NCBI GenBank assembly: GCA_963754285.1
Contig: CAVWFN010000006.1
Coordinates: 558,001 to 622,000, forward strand
Reading direction: 5' to 3'
DNA: 64,000 bases
Origin: RYN-133 sp963754285
Lineage (GTDB): Bacteria; Actinomycetota; Actinomycetes; Mycobacteriales; Jatrophihabitantaceae
Part shown: positions 20,238 through 31,150 of the stretch, piece after piece
Numbering within the stretch: the first letter of the stretch is position 1
Layout: the number at the start of each line of letters is the position of its first letter
Made by a program: the position numbers and the translations under genes
Notes under the pieces: generated by a model
Database searches by the model: none
What the model was told of the DNA's origin: nothing
What the model saw: only the letters and a program-made list of their open reading frames with translations

Positions 20238-21020
20238 TCAGTGCCAATCCGTACCGAAGATGACGTTTCGGTCATGAATCCGGTCGTGCTCGACGCCCTG
20301 CTGCGGGTCGGTCGCCGAGTACTGGAAGCCGTGCCCGGCATAGATCGCTACGTGATAGGCCGAGCCGCCGCTCATGTAGAAGACCAGGTCTCCCGGACGG
20401 GCGGCGCGCCGCGCGATTCGGTGCATTCCGGCCGAATGCCGCTGGGATTCGGCGTTGTGCGGCAGCCCGGCGGCGTGACCGTTGCGGTAGCTGAACATCG
20501 TGTAGCCGGAACAGTCGAAACCGGTCCGCGGTGACGACCCGCCGTAGGAGTAGCGGTCGCCGACCTGCCGGCGGGCGACCCGCACGACCCGCGTCCCCGG
20601 GCTCAGTGCCGTGGTGCGGTCGAGATTCGCGGGCGCCACGATCCGCCGCAGGATGATCATCACGCCGGGACGGCGCGGGCGCAGGTTGATCGAGAACAGG
20701 TGTGCCCCGCGGATGTGATGGCGTCGATCGAAGCTCGGGCTCGCCTGGTGGGGGTAGAGCACCTTGACGCAGCGGCTGCGGATGATGACGCACACGCCGG
20801 GGTGCTTGCCGGGGTGGTGGCGGTCGAAGGCCCACCCGGTGAGGTGGATCGATCCGTTGCGGTATTGGTAGGCCTGATCGATATGGCCGTAGGTCGCGGT
20901 GCCGGCGGCTCCTGCCGCGGTGGGCAGGGCGACCACGGTGACGGCGCAGACTGCCGCCGCAAGTAGAGCGATGAACGCATGTCGAACCTTTGTCGCACGC
21001 GTCCTCGGGGCGCGATGCAC
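20238..21020 (-). CDS. secreted NlpC/P60 family peptidoglycan hydrolase (paralogue 2)
   Basis: About 260 residues, same plan as its neighbour: signal peptide (AVCAVTVVALPTAAGA), N-terminal GHIDQAYQYRNGSIHLTGWAFD, and NlpC/P60 domain with Cys in GFDCSGYTMFSYRNGH and His in YHVAIYAGHGFQYSA. The GTG at 21020 is chosen because GAGGAG lies 8-13 bases upstream; an in-frame GTG at 21035 has no such site. The pair probably arose by tandem duplication. The shared N-terminal beta domain may bind the cell wall, but I do not recognise it. Confidence 0.9.
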   Translation of the reverse strand: MHRAPRTRATKVRHAFIALLAAAVCAVTVVALPTAAGAAGTATYGHIDQAYQYRNGSIHLTGWAFDRHHPGKHPGVCVIIRSRCVKVLYPHQASPSFDRRHHIRGAHLFSINLRPRRPGVMIILRRIVAPANLDRTTALSPGTRVVRVARRQVGDRYSYGGSSPRTGFDCSGYTMFSYRNGHAAGLPHNAESQRHSAGMHRIARRAARPGDLVFYMSGGSAYHVAIYAGHGFQYSATDPQQGVEHDRIHDRNVIFGTDWH

Positions 21021-21074
21021 TACGAATCTCCTCACTGTCCCCGGTCTGTCGAGTCGGTGCCGGGCCGTGAGGGA

Positions 21075-21112
21075 GTATTCATAACGGTCTGGTAAACACC
21101 CAACTCAGGAAG
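21075..21112 (-). promoter_or_regulatory. promoter of NlpC/P60 gene 2
   Basis: On the minus strand TTGGGT, an 18-base spacer with TTTACCAGACCGTTATG, then AATACT. It matches the block upstream of the first NlpC/P60 gene over most positions while surrounding noncoding sequence does not, so the shared part is probably the regulated promoter. It lies about 55 bp upstream of the chosen start. Confidence 0.5.
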
Positions 21113-21188
21113 CTTTCACGATTTCCAGGCATCGAAGCTTCCGAATGCGCCTCACCGAGCGCTACACCGCCCATCTATCCTGGACGAC

Positions 21189-21951
21189 ATGGCGAAATCG
21201 TCCGCTGCGAGCAAGCCCGCAAAGCCCTCGCGCGCAGAGAAAAAAGAGATGAGGATCGCCAAGAAATCCAAGCGCCGCGACACGTGGCGCAGCATGGGCC
21301 AGGCGTTCACCCTGACGCGTCAGCAGGACCCGAAATTCCTGCCGTACGCGATCGGGTTCAGCGTCCTGGCCGCGGCGATCATCTATCTGCTGCTGCTCTG
21401 GATCACCGATTCGGTCTATATCGGCATCCCCTTCGCGGTGTTCGCGCTGCTCATCACGGCGATGCTGGTGTTCAGCCGACGGGCGCAGACCGCGATGTTC
21501 TCCCAGGCCGAGGGCCAGCCCGGCGCCGCCGGTTGGCTGCTCCAGCAGCAACTCAAGGGCGACTGGCGGGTGACGGCCGGTGTGGCGGGCACCACCTCGC
21601 TCGACGCGGTGCACCGCTTGATCGGTCGTCCCGGGATCGTCCTCGTCGGTGAGGGCGCGCCGCACCGGGTGCACGGCCTGATCGCGCAGGAGAAGAAGAA
21701 GATCGCCCGCATCGCCGGAGACACGCCCATCTACGACGTCACCGTCGGCACCGGCGAGGGTGACGTGCGCCTGAGCAAGCTCAACCGGCACCTGCTCAAG
21801 CTCCCGTCCAATCTGTCCAAGGGCGAGGTGAGCGCGCTCGAGAAGCGGCTCGCCGCCCTCGGCGGGGCGCGTGCGCCGCTGCCGAAGGGGCCCGATGCCG
21901 CAGGGCGCGAAGATGCGCAACGTCCAGCGCACGGTGCGCCGCCGGTCCTGA
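21189..21951 (+). CDS. DUF4191 domain membrane protein (one frameshift near its end)
   Basis: Corresponds to M. tuberculosis Rv2219 in position and sequence type. Lys-rich N-terminus, two adjacent transmembrane helices (FLPYAIGFSVLAAAIIYLLLL, then IPFAVFALLITAMLVF), then a soluble domain with GWLLQQQLKGDWRVTAGVAG. An extra G near 21894 shifts the last 18 codons; without it the protein ends at the TGA at 21949-21951 with about 253 residues. The downstream RDD gene starts within this stop (TGATG). Function unknown. Confidence 0.85.
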
Positions 21952-22392
21952 TGTCGAACCAGACGCAGTCCTACCGCGGGCAGCGCCTCGGCCTGCCTGA
22001 GTCGGGACGGGCGTCGCTCGCACCGGTGGGATCGCGGATCGGGGCGTGGCTGGTCGATTCAGTGCTCGTCGGCGCTGGTCGGCGCGCTGTTCGTCGAGGT
22101 CATCCACCACGGCCACCGGCACCAGAGTCTCGCCGACCGGTTGCCCGGCTACTGGAGCCTGATCCCGTTCGCGCTCGACTACATCCTCGGCATGCTGTTC
22201 GCCGGACGCACGATCGGCATGTACCTGTTCAGGTTGCGCATCATCCGCGTCGACCGCGAGGAGGCGGTCAATCCGTGGCGGGCTGTGGTGCGTACCGTCC
22301 TGCTCATGCTCCTGGTCCCCGCTGTGGTCTTCGACCGCGACGGACGGGGCCTGCACGACCGCTACACCGATACCGCGGTTGTACGCGGCTGA
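21951..22392 (+). CDS. RDD family membrane protein (one frameshift)
   Basis: Small RDD protein of about 146 residues, in the place of Rv2219A. Starts MSNQTQSYRGQRLGLPESG and shows the family pattern RIGAWLVDSVL, FAGRTIGMYLFRLRIIRVD and a C-terminal DRDGRGLHDRYTDT. Three hydrophobic segments are expected. One extra base around 22070 shifts the frame between SVLV and ALVGALFVEVI. Function unknown, possibly transport or envelope-related. It precedes glnA1 by 89 bp. Confidence 0.82.
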
Positions 22393-22481
22393 GACAGCGC
22401 CGCGTGTCACACCGCATCCGCAACATCGTCGAAACACAGTCACGACAAGATTCGTGCTAGTCAACAGCCGACGGAGGATCG

Positions 22482-23907
<1,426 letters not shown>

Positions 23908-23911
<4 letters not shown>

Positions 23912-24962
23912 GAGCGAGCGGAGCCGAGCTTGCTCGTGCTCGGATAGCACCGGATCGCCGATGCCGCCCCCGCCACCTCGGTGACACCCGCGGCGTAAGG
24001 AACTGCGAGTACGTCGCCGTGCGCGATCGGCATGGCGCCCCACTCGCCACGGAGTTCACCCGAGCCTTCGTTGACCACGAGCACGGAGAATCGCGCGTCG
24101 AGGGACAGCCCGTCCCGGGGCGACTCGGCGATGACCTGTTGGGCCGCAAACAGTCCGCCTGCACTGGGCGGAAGCAGTTGGGTCACGCCAGGTTCGCCCG
24201 AAGCGAGCGGCACGATGCACTGCCCGCGCAAGGCTTCGACCTCGGTGCTCGACAGCGCCTCGTGTCGAACAGCACCAAGAGCTGTGGCGCGGTCGAGACC
24301 GAGATACACGGCGTCCGGGTCGATCGGGAAATCCGCCCACTCGAGCATGATCGAGAAGTCGGTCATCTCCTGGATCTCGAGGATCAGCGCTCCGGCGCCG
24401 ATGGAGTGCGGGATTTCGCCCGGGCAGAACACGACGTCACCTGCGCTGAGTGGAATCTGGTTAGCTGGCCTCGAAGAGCGTCGTCGTGTCCTGGTCTGCG
24501 ACCAGGCGGTCGAGCTCGGACGCGGTCAGGTCTCGAGAGAAGCCGAGGTGGGCGCTTGATCCAGGTTCGGCGTCGAGGACCAACCAGGCTTCGCTCTTGC
24601 CGAACCGGCAGGCGAGATGCTCGGACGGCGAAGCTGCGATCGGGATGCACGTGCAGTGGAAGTCGATTGCCCGCGTCGAGCAACTTGACCGAGGAGCGCG
24701 CCGGCGGCGCCATATTGTTCGACATAGGTCGGCCCGAGCCAGTCGTATGGACGGGTCTCGAAAGCGTCGGCGAGGGTTGACGCCGTCGGCCAGGCGAGTC
24801 CGTCCCGTCTCGGCGGTCCCACCGGGTCGTCGTCGATGCGATCCAGTCCTCGGCGTGGGTCGGATCGACCGCTTCGTCGCGGCGGAACCCAGCGATGCGG
24901 CCCGCGCCGCGGTAGAACGACGCGAGAGTGTTCGGCGCCAAGTGGACGGGTTTCACGAACAC
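23908..24962 (-). CDS. class I mannose-6-phosphate isomerase-like cupin protein (frameshifted)
   Basis: Pieced together from three frames: N-terminal VKPVHLAPNTLASFYRGAGR, EDWIASTTTRWD, RPYDWLGPTYVEQYGAAGA, then VKLLDAGNRLPLHVHPDRSF with metal-binding His residues, CRFGKSEAWLVLDAE, and C-terminal VFCPGEIPHSIGAGALILEIQ. This matches class I phosphomannose isomerase-like cupins. Such a sugar enzyme is unexpected at the tail of an aromatic-acid operon; it may only follow pcaJ by overlap. The start is placed at a GTG near 24962 (24956 is possible). At least three indels, including one at 24460-24475 that creates a false TAA. Confidence 0.65.
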
Positions 24963-25629
24963 ACCTGATTCGACAGTGACTTCGAGGTTCTGGATCGGAA
25001 CTCTGTCTCGGAGTTCGGCGGCGCTGATCCCGTACGTCTCCTCGACCCGCACGCCGTCGGCGCGCGATCGCGAACACGGCGTACTCGGTGTAGACGCGGC
25101 GTGACGCAGCGCACGCCCGGTGAGCGGGTAGGTGCACTCGGCGACGAGCTTGGCGTGCCGTCCTTGGCGAACAGCGTCATCATCACGTAGACGTCCTTGG
25201 CGCCGATGGCGAGATCCATCGCGCCGCCGACGGCCGGGATCGCGTCGGGGGCGCCGGTGTGCCAGTTGGCGAGGTCGCCGGCGGCGGAGACCTGGAACGC
25301 GCCGAGCACGCACACGTCGAGGTGGCCGCCGCGCATCATCGCGAAGCGAGTCGGCGTGGTGGAAGTACGACGCGCCGGGCGTCTCGGTCACCGGGATCTT
25401 GCCGGCGTTGATGAGGTCGGGGTCGATCTCGTCGCCGTGCGCGGCGCGGCCCATGCCGAGCATGCCGTTCTCGGTGTGCAGGACGACGCCGGCCTCGGGG
25501 TCGAGATGGTCGGCGACCGTCGTCGGCTGGCCGATGCCGAGGTTGACGTAGGAGCCGGGCGGGATGTCGCGCGCGACCAGCGCGGCGATCTCGCTCGCAG
25601 CGGGCCGCGGTCGAGTGCTCGATCGCCAT
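24953..25629 (-). CDS. pcaJ: 3-oxoadipate CoA-transferase subunit B (frameshifted)
   Basis: Beta subunit of the enzyme that moves CoA from succinyl-CoA to 3-oxoadipate. Segments in order: MAIEHSTAA, SEIAALVARDIPPGSYVNLG, GIGQPTTVADHL with the family GxGxP motif, VLHTENGMLGMG containing the catalytic Glu in ENG, GGHLDVCVLGAFQVS and GAMDLAIGAKDVYVMM, ending near VRVEETYGISAAELRDRVP. Several indels break it. The 3' end is uncertain; a TGA at 24953-24955 would overlap the next gene's start as GTGA. No stop is visible between pcaI and pcaJ. Confidence 0.82.
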
Positions 25630-26317
25630 GCTGCATGCTCGCCGGCCGGTCGACGCACGACGATCCGGTCGACGTAGATGCCCGGCGTGACGACGACCTC
25701 GGGGTCGAGCGTCGCCGGCTCGACGACCTCGTCGACCTGGACGATCGTCGTGCGCGCCGCGGTCGGCCATGACCGGGCCGAAGTTGCGCGCGGTCTTGCG
25801 GTAGACGAGGTTGCCGTCGCGGTCGGCGCGATGGCGCCTTGATCAGCGCGACGTCGCCGCGGATCGGGTACTCGAGCACGTAGTCGCGCCCGTCGATCGT
25901 CGCGGGTCTCCTTGCCCTCGGCCAGCGGCGTGCCGACGCCGGTCGGGCAGAAGAACGCGCCGATGCCCGCGCCTGCGGCGCGCATCCGCTCGGCGAGGTT
26001 GCCCTGCGGGACGAGCTCGAGCTCGATCTCGCCCGCCCGGTAGAGCCCGTCGAAGACCCACGAGTCGGCTCTGCCGCGGAAACGAGCAGATGATCTTGCG
26101 CACCTGGCCGGCCGCGAGCAGCGCGGCGAGGCCGACGTCGCCGTTGCCGGCGTTGTTGTTGACGACGGTGAGGTCGCTCGCGCCGCTGCGGATGAGCGCG
26201 TCGATCAGCTCGATCGGTTGTCCGGCCAGTGCCGAATCCGCCGATGAGCACGGTCGAGCCGTCCGCGATGCCGGCGACCGCCGCGTCGGCGTCCGCGACG
26301 ATCTGCGCCTTGCTCAT
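25629..26317 (-). CDS. pcaI: 3-oxoadipate CoA-transferase subunit A (frameshifted)
   Basis: Alpha subunit, starting MSKAQIVADADAAVAGIADG with the GGFG motif at about residue 28. Further matching segments in other frames are RKIICSFPRQS, GAFFCPTGVGTPLAEGKETR, DYVLEYPIRGDVALIKA and VVTPGIYVDRIV. About 225 residues after repair, normal for PcaI. The ATG at 26317 overlaps the pcaF stop (ATGA). At least four indels. The lack of a stop before pcaJ may be another error, or the two subunits may be fused as in eukaryotic SCOT. Confidence 0.82.
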
Positions 26318-27520
26318 CGCAGCGGCGACGTTCTCCAGGACGACGGCCAGCCCCTGTCCGACGCCGATGCAGATCGCGGCGACGCCCCAGCGCTCGCCCG
26401 CTCGGCTGCAGCCGCTTGGCGAGCGTGCCGAGGATGCGCGCCGCCGGACGCGCCGAGCGGGTGTCCGATCGCGATCGCGCCGCCGCGCGCGTTGACGAGT
26501 CGCCGGGTCGACCTTCCACGCGTCGATGCAGGCGAGCGACTGCACGGCGAACGCCTCGTTGAGCTCGACGGCGCCGACGTCGTCCCAGCCGATGCCGGCG
26601 CGGGCCAGCGCGCGGTCGGCCGCCTCGACCGGGGCGTAGCCGAAGTCCTGCGGTTCGAGCGCGAACGCGCCGCGGCCGGCGATGCGCGCGACGGGTCGCG
26701 CCCGATCGCGTCGGCCGCCTCGCTCGACCCGAGCAGCACGGCGGACGCGCCGTCGTTGAGCGGCGAGGCGTTGCCGGCGGTGATCGTGCCGTCCGCGCGG
26801 AACGACGGCTTGAGCGCGGCCAGCGCCTCGAGCGTGCGTGTCCGGCGCGGATGCTCTCGTCGCGGGTCAGGTCGACGCCCGCGACCGGCGACGACGAGGT
26901 CGTCGTAGAAGCCGTCGTTCCACGCGGCGTCGGCGCAGCTGGTGCGAGCGCACCGCGAACTCGTCCTGCCGTTCGCGCGAGATCGCCGAACCGTCTGCTG
27001 CAGCTGCTCGTTGCGCCTCGCCGAGCGAGACCGTCCACTCGTCGGGCATCTGTCGGGTTGACCAGCCGCCAGCCGAGCGTGGTCGACACGGCGGTGACGT
27101 TGCCGGCCGGGAAGGCGCGGTCGCGGCTTCGGCAGTACCCACGGCGCGCGCGTCATCGACTCGACGCCGCCGGCGATCACGACGTCGGCGTCGCCGGTCT
27201 CGATCAGCGCGCGACGCGCGATCATCGCGGCGTCCAGGCTCGAGCCGCACAGCCGGTTGACCGTCGAGCCGGGCACCGACGACCGGCAGGCCGGCCAGCA
27301 GCACGGCCATCCGCGCCGACGTTGCGGTTGTCCTCGCCGGCACCGTTGGCGAGGCCGAACATGACCTCGCCGATCGTCGGCCGGATCGAGGATCGGCGAC
27401 CGCGGCGAGCAGACCGCCGATCACGACGGCGGCCAGATCGTCGGGGCGCACTCCGGCGAGGGCGCCGTTGAACTGGCCGAACGGGGTACGGACCGCGTCG
27501 TAGAGGTAGGCGTCGGTCAC
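26314..27520 (-). CDS. pcaF: acetyl-CoA acetyltransferase / 3-oxoadipyl-CoA thiolase (frameshifted)
   Basis: Last step of the beta-ketoadipate pathway: 3-oxoadipyl-CoA + CoA to succinyl-CoA + acetyl-CoA. N-terminus YLYDAVRTPFGQFNGALAGV, then a segment with NRLCGSSLDAAMIARRALIE carrying the nucleophilic Cys, DADVVIAGGVESMTRAPWV, TAGNASPLNDGASAVLLGSS, AIAIGHPLGASG with the catalytic His, and CIGVGQGLAVVLEN. These occur in all three minus-strand frames, so there are many indels over 1.2 kb. GTG start at 27520. The position directly between pcaG and pcaI supports pcaF over a generic thiolase. Confidence 0.85.
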
Positions 27521-28086
27521 CGGATGCTCGCGGTGTTCGTGTGCTCGAGGAAGACCGTCTCGCCCGCGCCCTGCAGGACGATGTCGAAGCGGTAGCCCGT
27601 CGCGTCGGCGACGGCGACGAGCGTCGCGCGCCGCTCCGGCGTCAGCGCCGCGAGCAGCGGGTCGCGGTCGAGCGCCGGGTGTCGCTCGGGCAGGTAGGCG
27701 CGGGTGAACAGCCGGTCGAGCAGCCCGCGGGCGAACACGGTCGACGGCGAAGAACGGCGCGCCGCCGTCGGCGGCCCGGGCGCACCGTGGTGAACGAGTA
27801 GTGCCCGGCGCGCGTCGGTCGCGGCGCGCCCCCAGCCGGTGAAGGTCCAGCCGTCGCGGTGCAGCGATCCGGGCTCGCCGCGCGACCGTGCCCGTGCTGC
27901 GTCGGGCTGCCAGATCTCGAGCAGCGCGTCCGGGACCGGGTCGCCCGCGCCGTCGAGCACCTGCCCGTGCAGCCGGATCGGCATCCGGCGCGGCCGGGTG
28001 GGACGAGGTCGGGGCCGCCGGCGTAGGGCAGCGCGTAGCCGAAGAACGGCCCGATCGGTCTGGCCCGGTGTCGGTGGGCGGGTCAT
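27517..28086 (-). CDS. pcaG: protocatechuate 3,4-dioxygenase alpha subunit (frameshifted)
   Basis: Intradiol ring-cleavage dioxygenase subunit. Starts MTRPPTPGQT; the family core is visible as IRLHGQVLDGAGDPVPDALLEIWQPDA, DGWTFTGWGR, FARGLLDRLFTRAYLP and YRFDIVLQGAGETVFLEH. The alpha chain supports the iron site held mainly by PcaH. Indels occur in the N-terminal 30 residues and around residue 90-100. ATG at 28086 overlaps the pcaH stop region, and the stop overlaps the GTG start of pcaF, so the operon is tightly packed. Confidence 0.87.
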   Translation of the reverse strand: MTRPPTPGQTDRAVLRLRAALRRRPRPRPTRPRRMPIRLHGQVLDGAGDPVPDALLEIWQPDAARARSRGEPGSLHRDGWTFTGWGRAATDARRALLVHHGAPGPPTAARRSSPSTVFARGLLDRLFTRAYLPERHPALDRDPLLAALTPERRATLVAVADATGYRFDIVLQGAGETVFLEHTNTASIR

Positions 28087-28850
28087 CGTCGTCGCCCTCG
28101 GTTCGGTCCAGGTGCGGCGCGCCGCCGGTCAGGACGATGTCCCATCGGTAGCCGGTGCACCACTCGTCGCTGGGTGACGTCGTGGTCGTAGGTCGCGATC
28201 AGCCGCTCGCGGGCCGTCGGGTCGGTGATCGACTGGAAGATCGGGTCGAGCGGCGAACAGCGGGTCGCCCGGGAAGTACATCTGCGTGATCAGCCGCTGG
28301 GTGAAGTCGGTGCCGAACAGCGAGAAGTGGATGTGCGCCGGCCGCCAGGCGTTGAGGTGGTTGCGCCACGGGTACGGGCCCGGGCTTGATCGTCGCGAAC
28401 AGGTAGGTGCCGTCGCGCGTCGGTGAGGCAGCGCCCGGCGCCGGTGAAGTTCGGATCGAGCGGCGCGGGGTGCTGGTCGCGCTTGTGCGCGTAGCGGCCG
28501 GCCGGCGTTCGCCTGCCAGATCTCGACCAGCTGGTGCGGCGACCGGACGGCCGTCGCCGTCGAGGACGCGGCCGGTGACGATCGATGCGCTCGCCGATCG
28601 GCTCGCCGCGGTGCTGGATGGTCAGGTCGGACTCGTCAAGCGGCGACGTCGCGGTGCCCGAACGCCGGCGCCCACAGCTCGACCGCCTCGGGGTCGGCTG
28701 ACGACCGGCGCGTTGGTCGGGTGCCGCAGCACGCTGCTGCGGTACGGCGGGTAGTCCAGGCGGCGGTTGCGGCCCGTCGGTGCTGCCGTCCTGCGCTGCG
28801 ATCTCGGCAGTGATCTCGTCCTGCTCTGCCAATTCCGGCGTGCTCGACAT
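28083..28850 (-). CDS. pcaH: protocatechuate 3,4-dioxygenase beta subunit (frameshifted)
   Basis: Beta subunit, with the Fe(III) site. Starts MSSTPELAEQDEITAEIAAQ. Matching segments across frames are DYPPYRSSVLRHP, SDLTIQHRGEPIGERI, SPHQLVEIWQANAGRYAHK (a ligand Tyr), DPNFTGAGRCLTDA, AWRPAHIHFSLFG (ligand His pair) and LITQMYFPGDPLF. About 250 residues after repair. Six or more indels. It lies 10 bp downstream of the IclR regulator gene on the same strand. Confidence 0.87.
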
Positions 28851-28860
28851 GACCGTGACA

Positions 28861-29694
28861 CTAGGTCGAACCGCCCCGCCGTCGCGACGCGGCCCTCCCG
28901 CTGGGCGGAAGCTGTGTCTGGTCCGGCAGGCTGCGACCGATGCCGCTCGCCGCGACCTGCAGCGCCGCCAACAGCCGTTGCCTGTGCCGTCCCAGTTCGG
29001 GCACGACCAGACCGAGCGCCGCAACCACTTCGCTCCCCCGACCGGCGGCGTCCGCGTCGGCGTGGCCGCGGATCACGGGTACTGCGATCGAGCATGCGCC
29101 GAGCGACATCTCCTCCGAGGTGGTCGCGTAGCCCTGTTCGCGGATGCGGCGCAGCTGCTCGTAGATCCGCCCGACATGGGTCACCGTGTACGCGGTCACG
29201 CGTGTTGGGTCGGCCAGCGCTCGCTCGCGCACTTCGTCCGGTGCCCAGGCGAGCAATACCTTGCCGACGCCGGTGGCGTGCAGCGGCAGACGTCCGCCGA
29301 CCGTGCTGACGACCGGCACGGATCGGTTGCCTGCGATCCGGTCGATGTAGAGCACCTCGACGCCTTCGCGCACGCCGAGGTGCACGGTGGCCTGCGTGGC
29401 TGCGTAGATGTCCTGCAGAAACGGTGCGGCGATGTCGCGCAGTCCCGTCTGCACGGGCGCGAGCAGTCCGAGCGTCCAGATCCGGCGGCCGATCACGTAC
29501 CGGTCCTCACGTCGCGCGAGAGCGCCGACTGTCACCAGTTCGCCGAGGAGCCGGTGGGTGGTGGTGAGCGGCAGGTCGGCCCGCGCGGACGCTTCGGTCA
29601 CGGTCAGGCTGCGGTGCGTCGCGTCGAACGCGTCCAGAACGGCCATGGCGCGCGAGAGCACCGACCGGCCCGGGTGGAGCGCATTGCCCGACAT
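28861..29694 (-). CDS. IclR-family transcriptional regulator of the pca/pob genes
   Basis: 277 residues. Winged helix-turn-helix at residues 20-70 (LTVTEASARADLPLTTTHRLLGEL) followed by the IclR effector domain (VHLGVREGVEVLYIDRIAG, LPLHATGVGKVLLAW). IclR regulators of the PcaR/PcaU/PobR group respond to protocatechuate, 4-hydroxybenzoate or beta-ketoadipate; position between pobA and pcaH supports such a role. ATG at 29694 has AAGGA about 6 bases upstream. It is intact, unlike the pca genes after it. Confidence 0.87.
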   Translation of the reverse strand: MSGNALHPGRSVLSRAMAVLDAFDATHRSLTVTEASARADLPLTTTHRLLGELVTVGALARREDRYVIGRRIWTLGLLAPVQTGLRDIAAPFLQDIYAATQATVHLGVREGVEVLYIDRIAGNRSVPVVSTVGGRLPLHATGVGKVLLAWAPDEVRERALADPTRVTAYTVTHVGRIYEQLRRIREQGYATTSEEMSLGACSIAVPVIRGHADADAAGRGSEVVAALGLVVPELGRHRQRLLAALQVAASGIGRSLPDQTQLPPSGRAASRRRGGST

Positions 29695-29768
29695 GGCGTC
29701 CTTCCATCTTTCCACTGGGCGGGAGAACAGGATCGACCGTGCGGCCGTCTCTGTCTAGCTTTCGAGCC
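29695..29768. promoter_or_regulatory. divergent control region between the IclR gene and pobA
   Basis: 74 bp separate the two start codons, so both promoters and the likely IclR operator must lie here. A direct repeat TTCCATCTTTCCA is visible at about 29702-29714. No clear -35/-10 pair was found. The assignment rests on gene arrangement. Confidence 0.45.
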
Positions 29769-30983
29769 ATGCCCGCCGCACGCGCAGAGACCACCGAGGT
29801 TGCCATCGTCGGGGGCGGCCCTGCCGGGCTGATGCTTTCGCACCTGCTCCACGTCGCCGGTATCGACTCGATCGTGATCGACAACCGCACCCGCCTGGAG
29901 ATCGAGAACACCGTCCGCGCGGGGATCCTCGAAGAGGACAGCGTGCGGCTGCTGGTCGAGTCCGGCACGTCGGACCGGGTGTTGCGCGACGGGCACGCGC
30001 ACGACGGAATCTCGTTGCGCTTCGGCGGTCGCAGTCACCGCATCGACTTTCGCGGCCTGGTCGGTGCATCCGCGTGGCTGTACCCGCAGACCGACGTGTT
30101 CATCGATCTGGCGAACGCGCGCGAACGCGACCACGGCGACGTCCGGTTCGGAGTACGGGATGCTGCGCTGCTCGACCCGGTGAGCGTCCGTCCGGGGATG
30201 GGGTTCACGGCCGCCGACGGCGCCACGGTCGAGGTACGCGCCCGCGTCGTCGTCGGTGCCGACGGGTCACACAGCATGTGCCGACAGGCGATCCCCGAGC
30301 GGCACCGCCGTCAGTTCTCGCGTGAGTATCCCTTTGCCTGGTTCGGGATTCTCTGCGAAGCGCCGAGGTCAGCGCCGGAGCTGGTCTACACCAACTCCGA
30401 CCGCGGGTTCGCCCTGATCTCCCAGCGCACAGCGACGATGCAGCGGATGTACTTCGAGTGCGACCCCGGCGAGGACGTCGACGCATGGAGTGCCGACCGC
30501 ATCTGGGCAGAGTTGCAGGACCGCGTCGCCGGTGACGACGGCTTCGCTCTGCACGAGGGACCGATCACCGACAAGTCCGTCCTGCGCTTTCGAAGCTTCG
30601 TGTGCGAGCCGATGCGCTACGGCAACGTCCTCCTCGCCGGCGACGCCGCGCATACAGTGCCGCCGACCGGTGCGAAGGGACTCAACCTGGCGCTTGCGGA
30701 TGTCCGCATCCTGGCGGAGGTCCTCGAGCAGGCGCTGCGCAAGCACGACGACGCCGCGCTGGACACGTACGGCCCCCGCGCGCAGGCGCGGGTCTGGAAG
30801 GCGCAGCACTTCTCGTACTGGATGACCACCATGCTGCACCGCATTCCCGGGGGCAGCCCGTTCGACAACCAGCGGCAGCTCGGCGAGCTGTCGTCCATCG
30901 TCGCGTCGCAAGCCGGATCGCGCTATCTCGCCGAGGGTTACACCGGCTGGCCGGCAAAGGCCGGGGGCATCAGCACGGCCTGA
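29769..30983 (+). CDS. pobA: 4-hydroxybenzoate 3-monooxygenase
   Basis: FAD-dependent hydroxylase making protocatechuate from 4-hydroxybenzoate with NAD(P)H and O2. 404 residues. FAD-binding GGGPAGLMLSHLLHVAG near residue 13, RAGILEEDSV, the class-A flavoprotein motif VVGADGSHSMCRQAI near residue 160, and the second FAD motif LAGDAAHTVPPTGAKGLNLA near residue 290. ATG at 29769 is taken because the Rossmann fold begins shortly after. Divergent from the IclR gene; supplies substrate for pcaHG. Confidence 0.95.
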   Translation: MPAARAETTEVAIVGGGPAGLMLSHLLHVAGIDSIVIDNRTRLEIENTVRAGILEEDSVRLLVESGTSDRVLRDGHAHDGISLRFGGRSHRIDFRGLVGASAWLYPQTDVFIDLANARERDHGDVRFGVRDAALLDPVSVRPGMGFTAADGATVEVRARVVVGADGSHSMCRQAIPERHRRQFSREYPFAWFGILCEAPRSAPELVYTNSDRGFALISQRTATMQRMYFECDPGEDVDAWSADRIWAELQDRVAGDDGFALHEGPITDKSVLRFRSFVCEPMRYGNVLLAGDAAHTVPPTGAKGLNLALADVRILAEVLEQALRKHDDAALDTYGPRAQARVWKAQHFSYWMTTMLHRIPGGSPFDNQRQLGELSSIVASQAGSRYLAEGYTGWPAKAGGISTA

Positions 30984-31150
30984 GGCCAACCTCTTACACA
31001 CGTAGGCCGTACACACAGCGCCGTTCTCGACGTGCCCTGCGACCTGGCGGACGAATCGCTAGTCAGCGCTCGTCGTGAACGTGAGGTCGCGGAAGTGACG
31101 TTCGGGCGAAGGTTGCTAAACGCCCGGCTGCGCTCGGTTGATCCGGTGAG

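Noticed and set aside
24384..25985. A long 533-codon minus-strand reading frame across pcaJ and the isomerase-like gene
   Set aside because: It merges fragments of pcaI, pcaJ and the isomerase-like gene in mixed frames; conserved blocks jump between frames.
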